Below are positions 24,401 to 37,385 of a stretch of 64,000 nt of DNA, in pieces. The first letter of the stretch is position 1. Each line of letters starts with the position of its first letter. The notes under the pieces are model-generated. The model ran no database searches. It was not told the origin of the DNA and saw only the letters and a program-made list of their open reading frames with translations. Source of the DNA: Epiperipatus broadwayi (Eukaryota > Onychophora > Udeonychophora > Euonychophora > Peripatidae); NCBI GenBank assembly GCA_028023455.1, contig JAQFVV010006643.1, forward strand, positions 126,001 through 190,000. The letters are read 5' to 3'. A program made the position numbers and the translations under genes.

Positions 24401-26468
24401 AACCAGTGTCCCTGAATCTAACTTTATCCTATCATTGCTATTTAATTTTAAAATACTAAAACTTCACCATACACAGCGGAAAACTAACTACATAACATCA
24501 TGAGGGATCAGACAATAAACAGAGGCTCTACAAAAACAACATTTAGAGTTGTTTAATAATATGGCTGATTCCAATATCTTTCTCTTAGGTGCAAAATGTG
24601 TGGACATTGTCTCATCACAAGGAAACAGAATACATGCCATGAATATAATCCTCTCTAGGGATTAACGGTTCTAACTAAGTATTAACTATTTATCAGCCTC
24701 AATAATATAATCCTCTCATGGTATAAGCAATGGGAGAGGGCTCTATCTACCTATGCACCATAGCAATGATACTATATTTGGTGCCATTATCTGTGGCACA
24801 TACTTATCAGCTGAGACTGTCACAAATCCTTATTAATACAATAGCAACATCACATAATTCTAACAATAAAAGTTAAAATATAAATATCCCATTTTCTAAT
24901 GCATAAATTAATAGTGTATTAAACAAACCAACATTGTAAGTCAACCAAAAATTAATTATTTAAAAATAATTGATAATGTTTTGTCACTTACGAAGAATAG
25001 CCTACATTCTATAATTAAAGTAGACATGCTAATTCATAGCCAAAATTTAATAAATGTAAAATGTTTATATAAAATATTCCATATAATAAAATGATTGTGT
25101 CATTATACTATACCTCTGACAAATTATTCTGTCAGTTTACCCATCAATAGAATATCAGAAGCTATTTTCAAAATGTGAGAGATAAATATATCTCTTTCTG
25201 TCTAGATAAATGAGATTTAATATTATATTTTCAACCAACTGGGAAAATAACAACAACAAAAAAGAAATATATAATATAATAAATTAATATAACTTTATAC
25301 ATTTATCTGTCCATAAAGTAATTCATACCACAACTACAAAAGAAAAATATATTCCTCAATAACATATTACAACCAGTATATTATAATACTAAACATGAGT
25401 AATAAAAAAATTTTTTATCTCATTTTATTTTATTCCCTTAGTTCAAAGTTTAGTCCCTTATTATGAGCTGACTGACAAGGGAAACTGACATCATGGGCAA
25501 AACATTTTATGAGTAACACATCCATATATTTTTATTATTATTATATTTGATCCTGGTTCAGTGAAAAAAATCAAATACTTCCAAAACTGTGTAGCAACCA
25601 AATAAGAATACTATGTTTATTCACATTTTCTGCAGACAATTTTCCTTACAATGAAGCTATAGGTTTATTAAGGTTAACAAGATAAAACTTTTTAAAATCA
25701 TTTATTGATTTTTTCCATCTGCACTAATATCTGGAATAATTTTGAAATGATCCTGGCATTTTTTAAAACATTTCACATTATTGTTAACTCCACATGTTCC
25801 ACAATAGATATTAAAAAGTAGAGATTTATTTATTTATTTCTATCAGTAAATTTTAATATGTTCTTTAATAAACTAGCAAGAATTATTTTCTTTTATCAAG
25901 ATTTGTTAAATCGCTTGCAATTATAATTACAACATCCTACAGCATTTATAAATACTGTAACATTTTCCATTTTTAATAACCAAGAAAAATAGTACTAAAA
26001 AATTTATCAGATGATTTTTTTTTTAATAAGAATAGGGAATAGGTTCATGCATTTTTTTTCTTTTTAAATTGATTAAACTTTATACTATTTGAAGTGACTT
26101 TTAGTTAGTTTGATTTAAATATTAAAAGTTCTATTCAAAATTATTTTTGATTATATTTTTATGAAGATTATAATTTACCAGCAAACATATTTTTTGTCTT
26201 TATTTATAAAAAGCACACAAAAACATTTTTTCTTTTTTTCCTGCCACTCTAAATAATTCAAGCATCATTTTAAATATAAAAACTGACTAACATAAATAGA
26301 ATAAAAGTTTATGCTTACACTTTCTTGTTTAGTCTTTGGTCAGACAATTAATTCCCAATATGGCTCTCTTTTTTTTTCCAGTATGAATTCCAGGAATTAT
26401 AAATCAATGGAAATGCAGCTAGAATGTATACAAGGAGTAAAATTTCTTATTCCATGTTTCTAAAAATA
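21421..26468. other. AT-rich intergenic DNA with possible old SINE and hAT fragments
   Basis: No ORF of note. At about 22090 the string CAGGGGTTGACAACTTATGG resembles a hAT terminal inverted repeat, but I see no partner end. At 22365-22440, the minus strand has tRNA-like boxes (GAGTTCAAATCCCTC and an upstream A-box-like stretch), a possible SINE. Otherwise non-coding. Confidence 0.5.
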
Positions 26469-27234
26469 CACCTGGGTCTCATTTTATGTGGTAGATAGGT
26501 TCCTCAGAAAATGCACACAAAAGAAATCGCACAAAAATAGACTTAACTTACCTTGAAAAATTGGGGATATGTACTGTAATTTCCCAAAAATCACATAAAA
26601 GTAAAGTAGCAATGTAAAATTACTTTAAAATTCGCATAAAAAAAATAATAAAATATGACTAATGAAAAATTTCAAATTTGAAAAAAATTGATATGACAAT
26701 TTTTTTTTACTTTTTTTTATTAACTACAGTATTTAATTTTATTCAAAACAATATATTTTTATGCGTGATTGGCGTTTTTCATACATGTACAATATTTTAA
26801 TAATTATCGCTATTTGAGACATCAGATTCATCACAAGAGGATGTACAACTGTGCCAACTTCATTTTTTTAAATTGGTCTTATAATGGATTCGCTCAAATT
26901 AAAACATTTTCCAATCGTTGTTGATCCTTTCCATTTTGCTAAGCAATCTAAAATTGAAATTTTTGTTTACAAAGAAATTCATTTTCTTGGGTGTTTTTTT
27001 CCTCTCTGTTAGAGTAAACTAAAAGTTTAAAATAAAAATAAGAACTTAGACTTACAATAATAAAAAGACACCGACTCACCACTGTTGGGTAAAATTTAAT
27101 TAAAACTAACAATTAAAAATTAAATTCTTATTTTTATCTTTAATTTTTTAATTTTCAATTCCATTTAAAAATCAAATTTCATCATTTCACATCATGTTGT
27201 GCCCATCACAGTTACTCAACTTTTAAAAATAAAA

Positions 27235-27526
27235 TTGTGGACACTAAATGATTAATTGATTATGTACTCTTTTATTAAAAAGCAAAAATGTGATTTAAAA
27301 TGCAAAAACAACAACATACATCATATAAGCATCTATAATGTTTGAACAGATTTACATTATAATCTTGTAAAATTTATTACTTGTGGGCACTAAATGATTA
27401 ATTGATTACGTACTCTTTGTTAAAAAGGCAAAAATAGAATGTGATTTAAAATGCAAAAACAACAACATACATTATTTTTCATCTAAACGTTTGAACAGAT
27501 ATACATTATAATCTTGTAAAATTTAA
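27235..27526. repeat. Tandem duplication, unit about 146 bp
   Basis: The segment beginning TTGTGG.CACTAAATGATTA at 27235 is repeated from 27381, including ATGCAAAAACAACAACATAC and ATTATAATCTTGTAAAATTT. Copies differ by scattered substitutions and small indels. It lies inside the Tigger-like element. Confidence 0.75.
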
Positions 27527-27628
27527 TGTGTGTATATAAAATGGGGAAATCCTGATTTTAAGTGAATTATGAACTTCTTTATTGCATAAAATCTATTACA
27601 GTACTATTATAAAGTACTGAAAATATTG

Positions 27629-27754
27629 AAATTATTAGATGGAAGTCAAACTCCGATAATGCGCTATTACTTTAAATATGATGTGAGTGCACGAAATTTA
27701 TAATATTTAAAGTAATAGCGCATTATCGAAGCTCGACTTCTGATCTAATAATTT
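27629..27754. repeat. Hairpin MITE nested in the Tigger-like element
   Basis: Arms of 51-52 bases at 27629-27679 and 27703-27754 are inverted copies with about five mismatches and one gap, separated by 23 bases. The inner 28 bases (CGATAATGCGCTATTAC and TTTAAATAT) are perfect. Arms contain GCGC in an AT-rich setting. It is probably a foldback element inserted secondarily, or a structural part of the host element. Confidence 0.65.
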
Positions 27755-27860
27755 TTAGCGCATAAAAGAAAACCACATACAAAGATATTAAGAAGAAACA
27801 TGAATCACATAACTTCAAAATTGCATTAAATAAATCTGCATAAAACGAGACCTGGGTGTA

Positions 27861-29640
27861 CATTATTTTTCAATCTTGTTCAATTCAATTTGTATTTTAA
27901 CTTTTTCCGCTCTTTCTTTCTTTTTTAATTTTGTGGGTGCTAGATTTTGAAGTCTTTACTCTGATTTTTCTTTTTTGGTAGACCCTCCTACAAACTCTGT
28001 TAAGTTATTTATACCTTGTATTATATTGAACTGTGGTACAAAGAAAAATAGACTAATAATAACTTAGTGTGAATATCATTAATATTACTCCATCGACCTT
28101 CATTTTTGTTAACTACCCAGAATATTCAATACTGTTTTAATTCACTATAAAAATATGCTTAAAGAATTTACTACAATTATTCATTTACAAGATTTATAAA
28201 TTTAATTTTTCCAATTACCATTTAATAATAATAAAATAGCAAACATATTTATACCCCCAAATTAATAATAATACTGTTAAATTATCATTTTATCACTATT
28301 AACAGCTGACAAGGGATAGGAAATCTCTTCTACACTCAAGCAAATTTTCTAGTGTATCTGGAACAGTCTCTAAACTCATTTATTAAGCTATTAAGGCCAG
28401 ATCTATTTTTAAAATTTAAAATTTTGGGCTATTTAATACAGTGGCCTAAATAAAAGGTCACAATATATAATTTAATAAAGCAAAATTAAGCATTTTTGGC
28501 ATATTTATAAATAAAATATAGAAATATAGCATCATTATTTGAAGAAGTTTATTCTATATTTTCAATATTCTTTATATATGTCTAACATTTCAAATAAAAT
28601 ACTTTTAAGTTAATCGAAACATAAAAAAAAGCCACTCTCTATCAATATTCTAACAAAAACTAAAAAAAGTATGCATTAATGTATGTAACATTTTCATTAA
28701 TTATACAATAGTATGTTTTTATTATTTAACTTATTTTTTTAAAATAGACTTGTATTTCAATGTACTCACAACAATCAACACTACATCCTCTTCATTAGTT
28801 ATTAATTGAAAATATGCCTGTCTTGACTTTAGTGATCTCATTAATTTGTCTCGGAATATAAAAAATCCTCATGCTATTATAAATCCAGAACATTACTTAA
28901 TTTCATATTGTAAGAAAGCTTTTAAATTTTCGCATGATGAAGCATCCCAATTGGTCAGATTTGTACATTCATATAACAAAATCTCAAGCCCAGGCAAAAT
29001 ATACCAAAGCCAACCGAAATGAGATGGTGAGATCTCGAATCTGACCAAACCTCAACTCATTTGCTAGTACTCCATGATTTAACACCATATAAATGACATT
29101 TCTGAGGTTACACATGGGTCTCAATTTGTTCTGCAAGCCAGCTTTGAGCAGGGAGAAACATGAGCTTCAAGGGAAATTAGCAATTTAACTGAAGATCTAA
29201 AATAAACTACTTAACATGTTAGTTACTTAATTAAACCATGCATATTCACCATACAAAATCATTAAGGAATTGGAATAAGATAATATGGATTGGATTGATA
29301 TAGGACTTTAAGCAAGAAAGATATGGCATGAGTTTTATATTTAAAAAGGATTATTGAAAACATTAAAATAAAATCAAGCAAAAAATATGACAAGGATTAT
29401 ATAGTGTTATGCAGGCATTACATAGTAGATGAGACTTTTTAATACAGTGGCCTCATCTTAACTTATAAAATTGATGTGCATGGATGTTGGTGTGATTATT
29501 AAAATCATGCCTATGATATTTTAATATTCTAACCTATTTTGCATTGGTTTGCTAATGTTACAAGATAATGACTCAATACAGCACTAAGGTGTGGCTGTTA
29601 TATATGTAATAAATAAAAATATCCGTTAATTAAAAATAAT
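27861..29640. other. AT-rich intergenic DNA, no gene seen
   Basis: A moderately GC-richer patch at 28960-29160 has no recognisable coding content. Nothing else noted. Confidence 0.6.
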
Positions 29641-29706
29641 ATTGTAATTATAATTGAAATAATATTTTTAAACGGTTTATAAACAATTCAAACAATCTTT
29701 AAATCT

Positions 29707-29747
29707 GCAGAAGTACTTTCGGTTACTTTCAAACCTGCCTCAACTGC
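29707..29747 (-). other. Hammerhead-like motif, minus PLE arm (degenerate)
   Basis: Inverted counterpart of 30260-30300; see that entry. Confidence 0.4.
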
Positions 29748-29784
29748 TATTAAATTCAAAAACTAAAAGCGGAAGCAAACATCA

Positions 29785-29909
29785 TCAATTCAAATTCCAC
29801 GAATCTCGTATTTTAATGTTAGAAGCTTGTCGATTTATCAAATGTGTTTTATTCCTGTTTATAAAAATTGCCTCTTTAATTTTTCTTTTACTATGGTTTC
29901 TCTCTTCAT
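29785..29909 (-). pseudogene. PLE endonuclease C-terminal end, minus arm
   Basis: Minus-strand frame encoding the same last 41 residues (EERNHSKRKIKEA to WNLN and stop) as the plus copy. It is the shorter partner of the inverted duplication. Confidence 0.75.
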
Positions 29910-29928
29910 CAAATTTTTTGTGATTGTA

Positions 29929-30222
29929 GGTGAATCTAGGTGCAACATTGAGAAAAGATTGAAGGAACACGAATTGTTATATAAGCATGTAAAAAATAAA
30001 AATAATGGTGATTTAATATCTTCTTCAGTTTTCTTTGATCATGAAAAAACATGTAAACATAAATTTAAATTTAATTTTGAAAATGTGAAAATTCTTCATG
30101 AAGAGAGAAACCATAGTAAAAGAAAAATTAAAGAGGCAATTTTTATAAACAGGAATAAAACACATTTGATAAATCGACAAGCTTCTAACATTAAAATACG
30201 AGATTCGTGGAATTTGAATTGA
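29929..30222 (+). pseudogene. PLE GIY-YIG endonuclease C-terminal fragment (plus copy)
   Basis: In-frame translation from VGESRCNIEKRLKEH through SSSVFFDHEKTCKHKF and HSKRKIKEAIFINRN to the stop after WNLN. This covers the second half of the GIY-YIG domain (the GES, the Arg of EKRLKEH) and the C-terminal region that matches family 1 (DHNKTC, KRKIKEAMMISRN). The GIY half, the linker and all of RT are missing, so it is a severe 5' truncation. The frame extends upstream to 29827, but that part is the reverse strand of the minus arm and not protein sequence. Confidence 0.75.
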
Positions 30223-30259
30223 AGACGTTTGCTTCCACTTTTAGTTTTTGAATTTAATA

Positions 30260-30300
30260 GCAGTTGAGGCAGGTTTGAAAGTAACCGAAAGTACTTCTGC
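30260..30300 (+). other. Hammerhead-ribozyme-like motif in PLE family 2 (degenerate)
   Basis: Order of parts: stem I GCAG (30260-30263); core TTGAGGC in place of CTGANGA; stem II GGTT/AACC (30272-30275 and 30283-30286); GAAA (30287-30290); two-pair stem III AG..CT with TA loop; T296 as cleavage base; returning stem I CTGC (30297-30300). Stem I closes with four Watson-Crick pairs. Two core bases deviate (positions 3 and 9). The GAAAGTACTTCTG block is identical to that of PLE family 1, although the families are otherwise diverged. Confidence 0.4.
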
Positions 30301-30366
30301 GGATTTAAAGATTGTTTGAATTGTTTATAAACCGTTTAAAAATATTATTTCAATTATAATTACAAT

Positions 30367-33300
30367 ATATATATATATATATATTAACTGTGATAAATAA
30401 ATAAGCTCAAGATAATGTAGATTCAACCTGGTAACCAAGATTTAAGTTTCAGTCTAATGCTGAATAGTTAATTAATAAGGAGGAAAAAAATTGGTCACTT
30501 TTAGATTTGCATATCTATACTCATGGCACTAAATAAAATACTAGGGAATAAGCTTGCAATATGATTTATTCAAGGGCTATAGCATCAAATGCTTGGTATT
30601 CTAAGATCGGACAGCTTGCTACAATTAATATATGAACAAACAGATAAGGTCAGAAACTTGGATAGGCTTTATAAACATGGTCTGGATCCTCATGTTCCAG
30701 TTCTAATAAAGATAGTCATATCCATACTAATAAATGGGGCAACCAGTCACTGTGAACCCATTTAAAACAATGCAGCAACATGGAAATGTACAAATGTGTA
30801 CTTTGTAAAACATATTTGCAACACACAAGCAAAATATCAATATGTATATGTATAATTAATTAATTGCACTTAAAACAGATAACTTCTATCTGCTAAATTA
30901 ACACAACTCAGTACTTAAACTAGCATTATAATTATGCTGACTAAAAGAACTTAAATTAAATTATAATGCAAGTCAAAATACTGAATCTGCAAATACATAA
31001 TCATAATTAGGGAGGAAATGCATATTTGATGGGCATTAATAAACATTAACAAATATACATTAATATCATCTCTAGCTAGTACATCACTTCTAAATAACAG
31101 CAAAAAGTCATAAGTTATAATAACTGACTAAGCAAACTTTCATGAAATATAATGCAATTATAAAATCAATAAAATAATGATAATAATGTGCACATAGTGA
31201 TTGGTCAATATAGAATTATGAAACAGCAATTCAAGTTGCTGAGTGGCATTTGTAAAATATTTAAAATGGAGATTTTAATTATCTCCATTGAAAGTTCATT
31301 AACAATTAGTATTCACTGTTTCAAAAAATTGGCACATTATAACATATATAATAAATTTTGATAAAATAGTTAAAACAATAAATATAGGCATGACAACAGT
31401 TTTAAGAAATTTAAGTAAGAACTGATTGCATTTATTAGTAGATTAGAGGAATAAATTATTTTATACTATAAAGGTGAATTCAGGCAAATGTACATAAGTT
31501 TAATTTATAAATGATTTAATTTAATAGAGTTTTAAGAAATAAGATTGAACATTGATTATATTAAATAAGCTAGTTTTTAATATTATAGTTTAAAGGTTGA
31601 GAAGTGGTTTAAGAGCTCTGCAGTGCTTTAAAAGAATATTACTTATCTTCTTGGTTGCATCATGTGGTTTAGGCACATCACATGGCATATGTAGTGGCAT
31701 TCTGGATCTCAGGATAGGTCACATGGTTTAAAGTACTATCTTCTTGCAGCAGTCCATTGCCAGTTTCCCAGCTCTTCAATGATGATGATGGGAAGACAGA
31801 CATATAGAGTGACTCCCCCAAGAAAAAATGGCAAATATAATGCCCTGTTACACTGCCATGTTAAAGATTTAACTGGCAGGGGGACTGGTGGTAACACTTC
31901 TTTACATTTATAGTATATATCCTTGCAGCTCAAAATATTGCCTATTTATATGATTCAAGGATTAAAACACCTTGCTGTCAACAAGATGAAATTTTATAAC
32001 TTAAAACCTTTACATTGGCAAAGCAGCCATATTGAATATTTAAAAAATTATGTTAAGCCACAAATTTTATCATAACTTAAGTTTGTATTATTCAAAAATG
32101 ATATAATATAGGTTTGAAACATAAAATGACCAAAGAATGTAAAAGTTAAAAAAATATAGTCATTGATATTCAAAGCAATAAAAAAAGAATAAAAATTAAT
32201 ATTTCTAATAATAATTTTCATATTCTTTCATAAATTCAAAATTATCATGCATAAAACTTAAAATTATATTTTTGTTAGCAGGTTAGTTGGATTCATCATA
32301 AATTTTTAAAAAAATTGGTATATAATAACACTTACCTAAGATAATCCATCACTTGAAACTTTATAGAATAAATATATTAGTACCTTTCATTTTTCCTAGT
32401 AGTTCTTCAAAATGTATTTCCATACAAGAGTTTGCAACGTATATGTCATCCGTAATAACATCCATTATAACAAGTAGCTAATATTGATCAATAATTAGTA
32501 TAATTTGAATATTATAATAAAGAACTTCAATACAGTTTGTAATTTATTAAAAATTACTACTAAAATAGTCAATATATACAAAATAAAATAATAAAATAAA
32601 ATAAAAAGTGAATGAAATACTAAATTCATTATGGAGATAAGCTTGAGTTATATAAGTTAGTAGTTTAGAGTCAATGTGATGTAGTATTATTTATCCTATC
32701 TTTATAGGTTTTGATGGTTCATATTGCTTCATGCTATTATGACCCTAAAGTTAGTAATAGCTTCATCAATTATAACATCTTTTTGCATTTGATATGCAGC
32801 TTTGAAATTTACATTGCAGTAGTGTATAATCGGCCTAAGTTTATATACTGTCAAAATCTTTACTTTTAGCATCTGTGTATTTTTATTATTATTAAAATGC
32901 AAACAAGACATTATAGAAAAATCTAAATCGAGTCATAATATTTGCAAAATATATTTATCTTTGTTTCATATCACCTAATTCATATACTGGACCCAAGTCC
33001 ACATCATACCAAAAAATGTAGATAATTCACGATATAAATTTACACAATCACGAGCTATTTTTTTGATCAGTGTATATGTTAGTTTCAATAATAATTTTTT
33101 TGTATATTTTTTATCAAATATAAATTCAAAAAAATATATTCAAATAATAATTAAAAAATATATAAAAATAAATATTTACCATAGGCTCCCAATAACGTTC
33201 ATTCAGCTAAGTATAGCAGTGTAAAGGTGTATTTTTTATGATGTAATTTTTAATATTAATCTGAAACCAGATGTTTATAATTTGAAAACTGATGCTCACA

Positions 33301-36149
33301 TTATGCAGGTGTAAGAATGAAGACTTTTAATTTTTAACAGGATGTTTTTAACTAAACTTGACCATTTTAAATCCCTAATGACTTTGCAATAATTTCATCA
33401 GTTCAGTAAATCTTGTTCACAAAATTATATATGGTTGGAAAAATATTATTGCTTAGCGAAAATGTAAATTGCCTCAGACAGCTATGCTAAAATAGGTGCA
33501 CCTAGCCTGACTTTTGTTTACAACCTATCTAAGATTAAAATTAAGAATTATAAGAACTTTAAAATAATATTGCTCTCTATATATATCACGGTCATATGTA
33601 GACCACACATATATATATGCGATTTGAAAAATTGACAGTTTTTAACAAAATAAAATCTATAATACAAAATATATTATTTTAATATATATAAACTGATAAT
33701 ATTACAGTTATTTGCCTGCATATATATATATGATAATACCTATATAATCATGCTGATGCTTATATACATGTACTAAGAGAGGGTTTAAATCTGGCATGAA
33801 TGGAGCTGTGGAGAAAAATGGGTGAAACATATATGAGGTCAGGAATATACCGTTTTAATAGTTGATTACTTATGAGGTCACGTGACATTTCAGTGTCAGA
33901 AAGTTTGTTTTTTGATCAGCTTTCAATTCCATCTTTCTACCATTGTATTAAAGTATATCACATATCAATAGAAATAGTATTTTAAAGCTTTTCCAATTAA
34001 TTTATTCCCCTAAACATTTATCTTGCTAACACTGTTTCACCAAGCAACGTGTCTTATAAATGATCACTTATTCGAAACAATTTTCTGGTTATTGTACCAC
34101 TTCTAAAATTATCCTTATAAGGAGAATAAAAAAAAATCCAATTTAACTGTATTACTCAATGTATAATGGTAGTGTGTTTATTAATCCAATATAAAACATA
34201 GTTCTATGATTTTCACAAAGCTATACATCCAAAGCTTATATGCCACTATGGTTACAAGGTAATAGAATAAAATAACTCTATCTATTCCTAGAAATAATAT
34301 TTCAAGTCTAAAATTGCTTTCTCTTCACAAGTTGTTTTGCTTTCACTATTTTTTTTCGTTTAAACTAATAATATCCTATACATGAATTTTGTCTTGGTAA
34401 ATTTTTTCACTTTATTTAAAATCATTCCACACAATTCTCAATGTCCATCACATGATGTGAAGATTATCATTCTCTTGCAAATTAACTTTCTTAATAAAGC
34501 GTTAACTAAAGTTTTCAAATAGTGAGATGTGATAAATTGGGTTTTAAATAATTGGCAAATTAAGACAAACCTTTATTGTCAAATACTTTATTTCCTAATT
34601 ATCTTGACCTATCTTCAGGCGAAAATTTAACATATATGTCTATAGTTCTATACACACATAATGAGTAAACAATCATGTATCCGCTACTAGTCAAATTAAC
34701 TTAATTAAACTTAATAGTATGGACAGTTCAGAAAAAAATATTTAGTTAGCTATTAAACTCAATAGATAATGAGTTTAAGTAAAGACTGTTCATTTCAACA
34801 AAATTTTTTATTAACAATAAATAGTGATTACATACTAATAAAGGATAGATAAATGAATAAATTGTACAATAATATGATTGTATAATGTTCTATTTGTCAT
34901 CTGGCTAGATTTTGTTATGAGAGTACAATTGTTATACTCTTATGTGGTTAGGTATAGTGATAAGATTCTAAGAACTTGTTTAATGGAATAAGCATTTTTA
35001 ATATAAACATGCATATTTTCTTTTAGAATTTCCTATTCCCGTGTTGGCTTACTTTTTATATTTATTAATGTCATGAAATATCTAGAGATAAAATATTAAA
35101 AGCGCATTTATTTTAGGATGAAACTTTGTGAATTCTGTAATAATTTTTTTCAAGGATGGATAAGTAAATGCCTTCTCATAACCAATAATGATCAAGTGTC
35201 ATTGCATCAATGTTGCTTAGTTATGTCATATATATAGTTATCTATATATTACACTTATATATATATACTGCATGTACAAACATGCACTTTAAGCTTGGGT
35301 CATTAAAAATTTTCTTTTTAATAGTAGTTGCTTTATACATTTTTTTTTTTTTTACTATTTTGAACGTAAACATCAATTTATCAGTTAAATGACCAAACAT
35401 TTGCAACTAAATCTTGTCCTTGCTTTGAAGCAGGTGTTAAGCAGAACACGATAATGGGATCTAGCGACAAAAAAAAAAAATTATTCCCCTGAGATTTTAG
35501 TCTTTCTTAGTTGGTTAAATTCCGTTACTGATGAAAATAATTGGTATCATTTTGCTTTCCTACTGTAGAAAATCTACTGAGCGCGGTATTATTAATAGCT
35601 TTCAGCTTGAAAAAGTCAAACAATGTTGATTTATACTAAAATTACAGATTGACTTTTATGCCCTCTTGTATCATTTTAAGGAATTCATGAGGATGTGGAA
35701 ATGTATATATAAGAGTAATTTTTTTTAAACAATACTGTTAGATAAAATATCTATTCGAGTTGTCCGAAAAAATAGTTATAACATATATGCGTACATATTA
35801 TATTGATCAATCTATGAAATAACTGTGCATACATAAACTTCCCACAGTTTTTCTGAATTAATAATTAAATGCATATTATATCTAAGGCTTTTGGATATAT
35901 CATATCTTTAAAATTATATAAGATTTATTCGAAAGTTATCCTATTCCGGGCACTTCACACCACCTTCCGTCATTAAAAGTATATCAATTTAATCGAGTTA
36001 AATCCGGGGAAAACACAAGAATCCAATAAATAGGCAACTTCAAATTTTAATAATAAACAATGATAATTTTTATTAGTATATAATAACACATTTTTCTATT
36101 ACCACAAGTTTAAAAGACATTTTAACTATCCCATCATCCATTATTATTT
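30367..36149. other. AT-rich intergenic DNA, no gene seen
   Basis: A TA run follows the PLE. A GC-richer patch at 31700-31940 gives a 65-codon minus frame with no family features. No other structure supported. Confidence 0.6.
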
Positions 36150-36786
36150 TCAACCATTATCGTTCCATTGCAGGATGAAAGACTCTCCAAATTTAATTCA
36201 ATGTTTGGGTTTTTCTAAGTTTAGGTCAGTTTCTCCATCTTATAAGTTCTGTTCTTTACATCACACTGACAAACTTCATTATTTTATTTATTTATCTCAC
36301 ATGTAGTTCTTTTCCAGGTCTATTACAATCTCTTAGGCTTCAGTTTAAGATTTCAACCATCCATTATCATCTCTTCTAGCAATATGAACAGCCCAACTCC
36401 ACATCTGTCTCTTAATTACTTCAGTGATGTCAGTAATACCTGTTTATTCTTTCACCCATGTATTTTATTTTTGATCCCTTCTTGTTATATCTAGCATACA
36501 ACTTTCCATACTTTGTTGAATGGTCTGACCCCTTTATATTGTTCTTCTGTTAAATATCCAGGTTCTATATCCATAAGTAAGAATTGGTGAATACATTTAT
36601 CAAAAACCTTACTTTTCAAGCACATAAACATATTTCTTTTTAATATTAAGTTATTTCTATTAAAAGCACTTCACCCAAGTTCAATTCTATAATTAATTTC
36701 ATCCAATATGTTTCCACATATATTAATTAATAAGTTGACTAAAGTATTTGTAGTTGCTAACTTCTTTTAATTCATCATTGTCAATC

Positions 36787-36839
<53 letters not shown>

Positions 36840-36873
36840 CAGCATCATCATCATATCATCATCATCATCATCA

Positions 36874-36926
<53 letters not shown>

Positions 36927-37215
36927 TTGAGAAAATCCATTGAACATTATTTTAGATATTTTAGCATTTATCTTTAGTCTTATTTTTTTACTTTCAACTT
37001 TTGCGACTGCAAAAACAATTACATCATCTGCAAAATCAAGATGACATAAATAATCTCCATTTTCTTTTTAATCACTTAACTCACCATTTTAATTCACCAA
37101 ATACTTCTTATAAAACTGCTATAGTTTAGGAGTTATGAAATCATCCTATAGCTTACTATTTTCAATATTAATTTTCGGTAGTTTTCTATTCTATCATGTC
37201 AGCAACTTGATGGCA
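36150..37215 (-). pseudogene. RTE-like LINE, 3' half of ORF2 (RT palm to C-terminus)
   Basis: Minus-strand translation in several frames: ITPKL just before the catalytic block, HLDFADDVIVFA (the FADD box, about 37020), then KIRLKINAKISKIMFNG, then after a triplet array KIDNDELKEVSNYKYFSQLI, NILDEINYRIELGWSAF-like, MCLKSKVFDKCI, the PILTYGYRTW block, QSMESCMLDITRRDQ, TGITDITEVIK, WAVHIARRDD and an ESFILQW-like end near 36150. This succession is characteristic of RTE-type LINE RT tails. Several stops and frameshifts show it is dead. No endonuclease part is present. Confidence 0.75.
36788..36926. repeat. ATT/ATC triplet microsatellite inside the RTE-like ORF
   Basis: Two ATT/TTA arrays flank a short ATC array (36840-36878). 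It sits exactly between the coding segments MFNGFSQ and IKIDNDELKEV of the RT remnant, where the family has a short variable linker, so it expanded within or was inserted into coding sequence. Confidence 0.9.
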
Positions 37216-37259
37216 CTTTATTTTCAAAAGCACATAAATATGTTATCTACATGGCCGCT

Positions 37260-37385
37260 GATTTCTAGGCCTATATATCTATATCAAAAAGCACAGAAAG
37301 AGGCCATTTAATATGCAACAGCCAGTGGCCACAGATGATGGTATTTATTTCTAGGCTATAAAGCACAGAAAAGATGCCGTTTAAT
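37260..37385. repeat. Imperfect tandem duplication
   Basis: TTTCTAGGC followed by AAGCACAGAAA and GCC.TTTAAT occurs at 37262-37312 and again at 37349-37385. Possibly a decayed repeat pair; meaning unknown. Confidence 0.5.

Larger units (their letters stand above)
26469..27858. mobile_element. Non-autonomous pogo/Tigger-like DNA transposon (about 1.39 kb)
   Basis: Terminal inverted repeats: left CACCTGGGTCTCATTTTATG starting at 26469, right complement CACCCAGGTCTCGTTTTATG ending at 27858, with three mismatches in 20. Both ends are flanked by TA (26467-26468 and 27859-27860), the target duplication of the Tc1/mariner/pogo group. The CAYCYNGGTCTCRTTTTAT pattern resembles Tigger-type ends. The interior has no transposase frame and includes a 146-bp tandem duplication and a nested hairpin, so it depended on an enzyme supplied elsewhere. 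Confidence 0.65.
29641..30366. mobile_element. Penelope-like element (family 2), head-to-head inverted duplication
   Basis: Arms 29641-29909 (minus) and 30098-30366 (plus) are inverted copies of 269 bp with no net length difference and only a few mismatches. The 188-bp centre belongs to the plus copy and encodes the middle of the GIY-YIG domain. The protein is clearly a different PLE family from the one at 6-8 kb, with only moderate similarity, yet the design is the same: 5'-truncated, short minus arm, longer plus copy, both 3' ends outward. The right end runs into a TA microsatellite. Confidence 0.8.

Noticed and set aside
31736-31933. 65-codon minus frame in a GC-richer patch
   Set aside because: No recognisable domain or start context; too short to support.
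36723-36947. Asn/Asp/Ile-run minus frame as a gene
   Set aside because: Its ends are RTE reverse-transcriptase sequence and its middle is a microsatellite; it is covered by the RTE entry.
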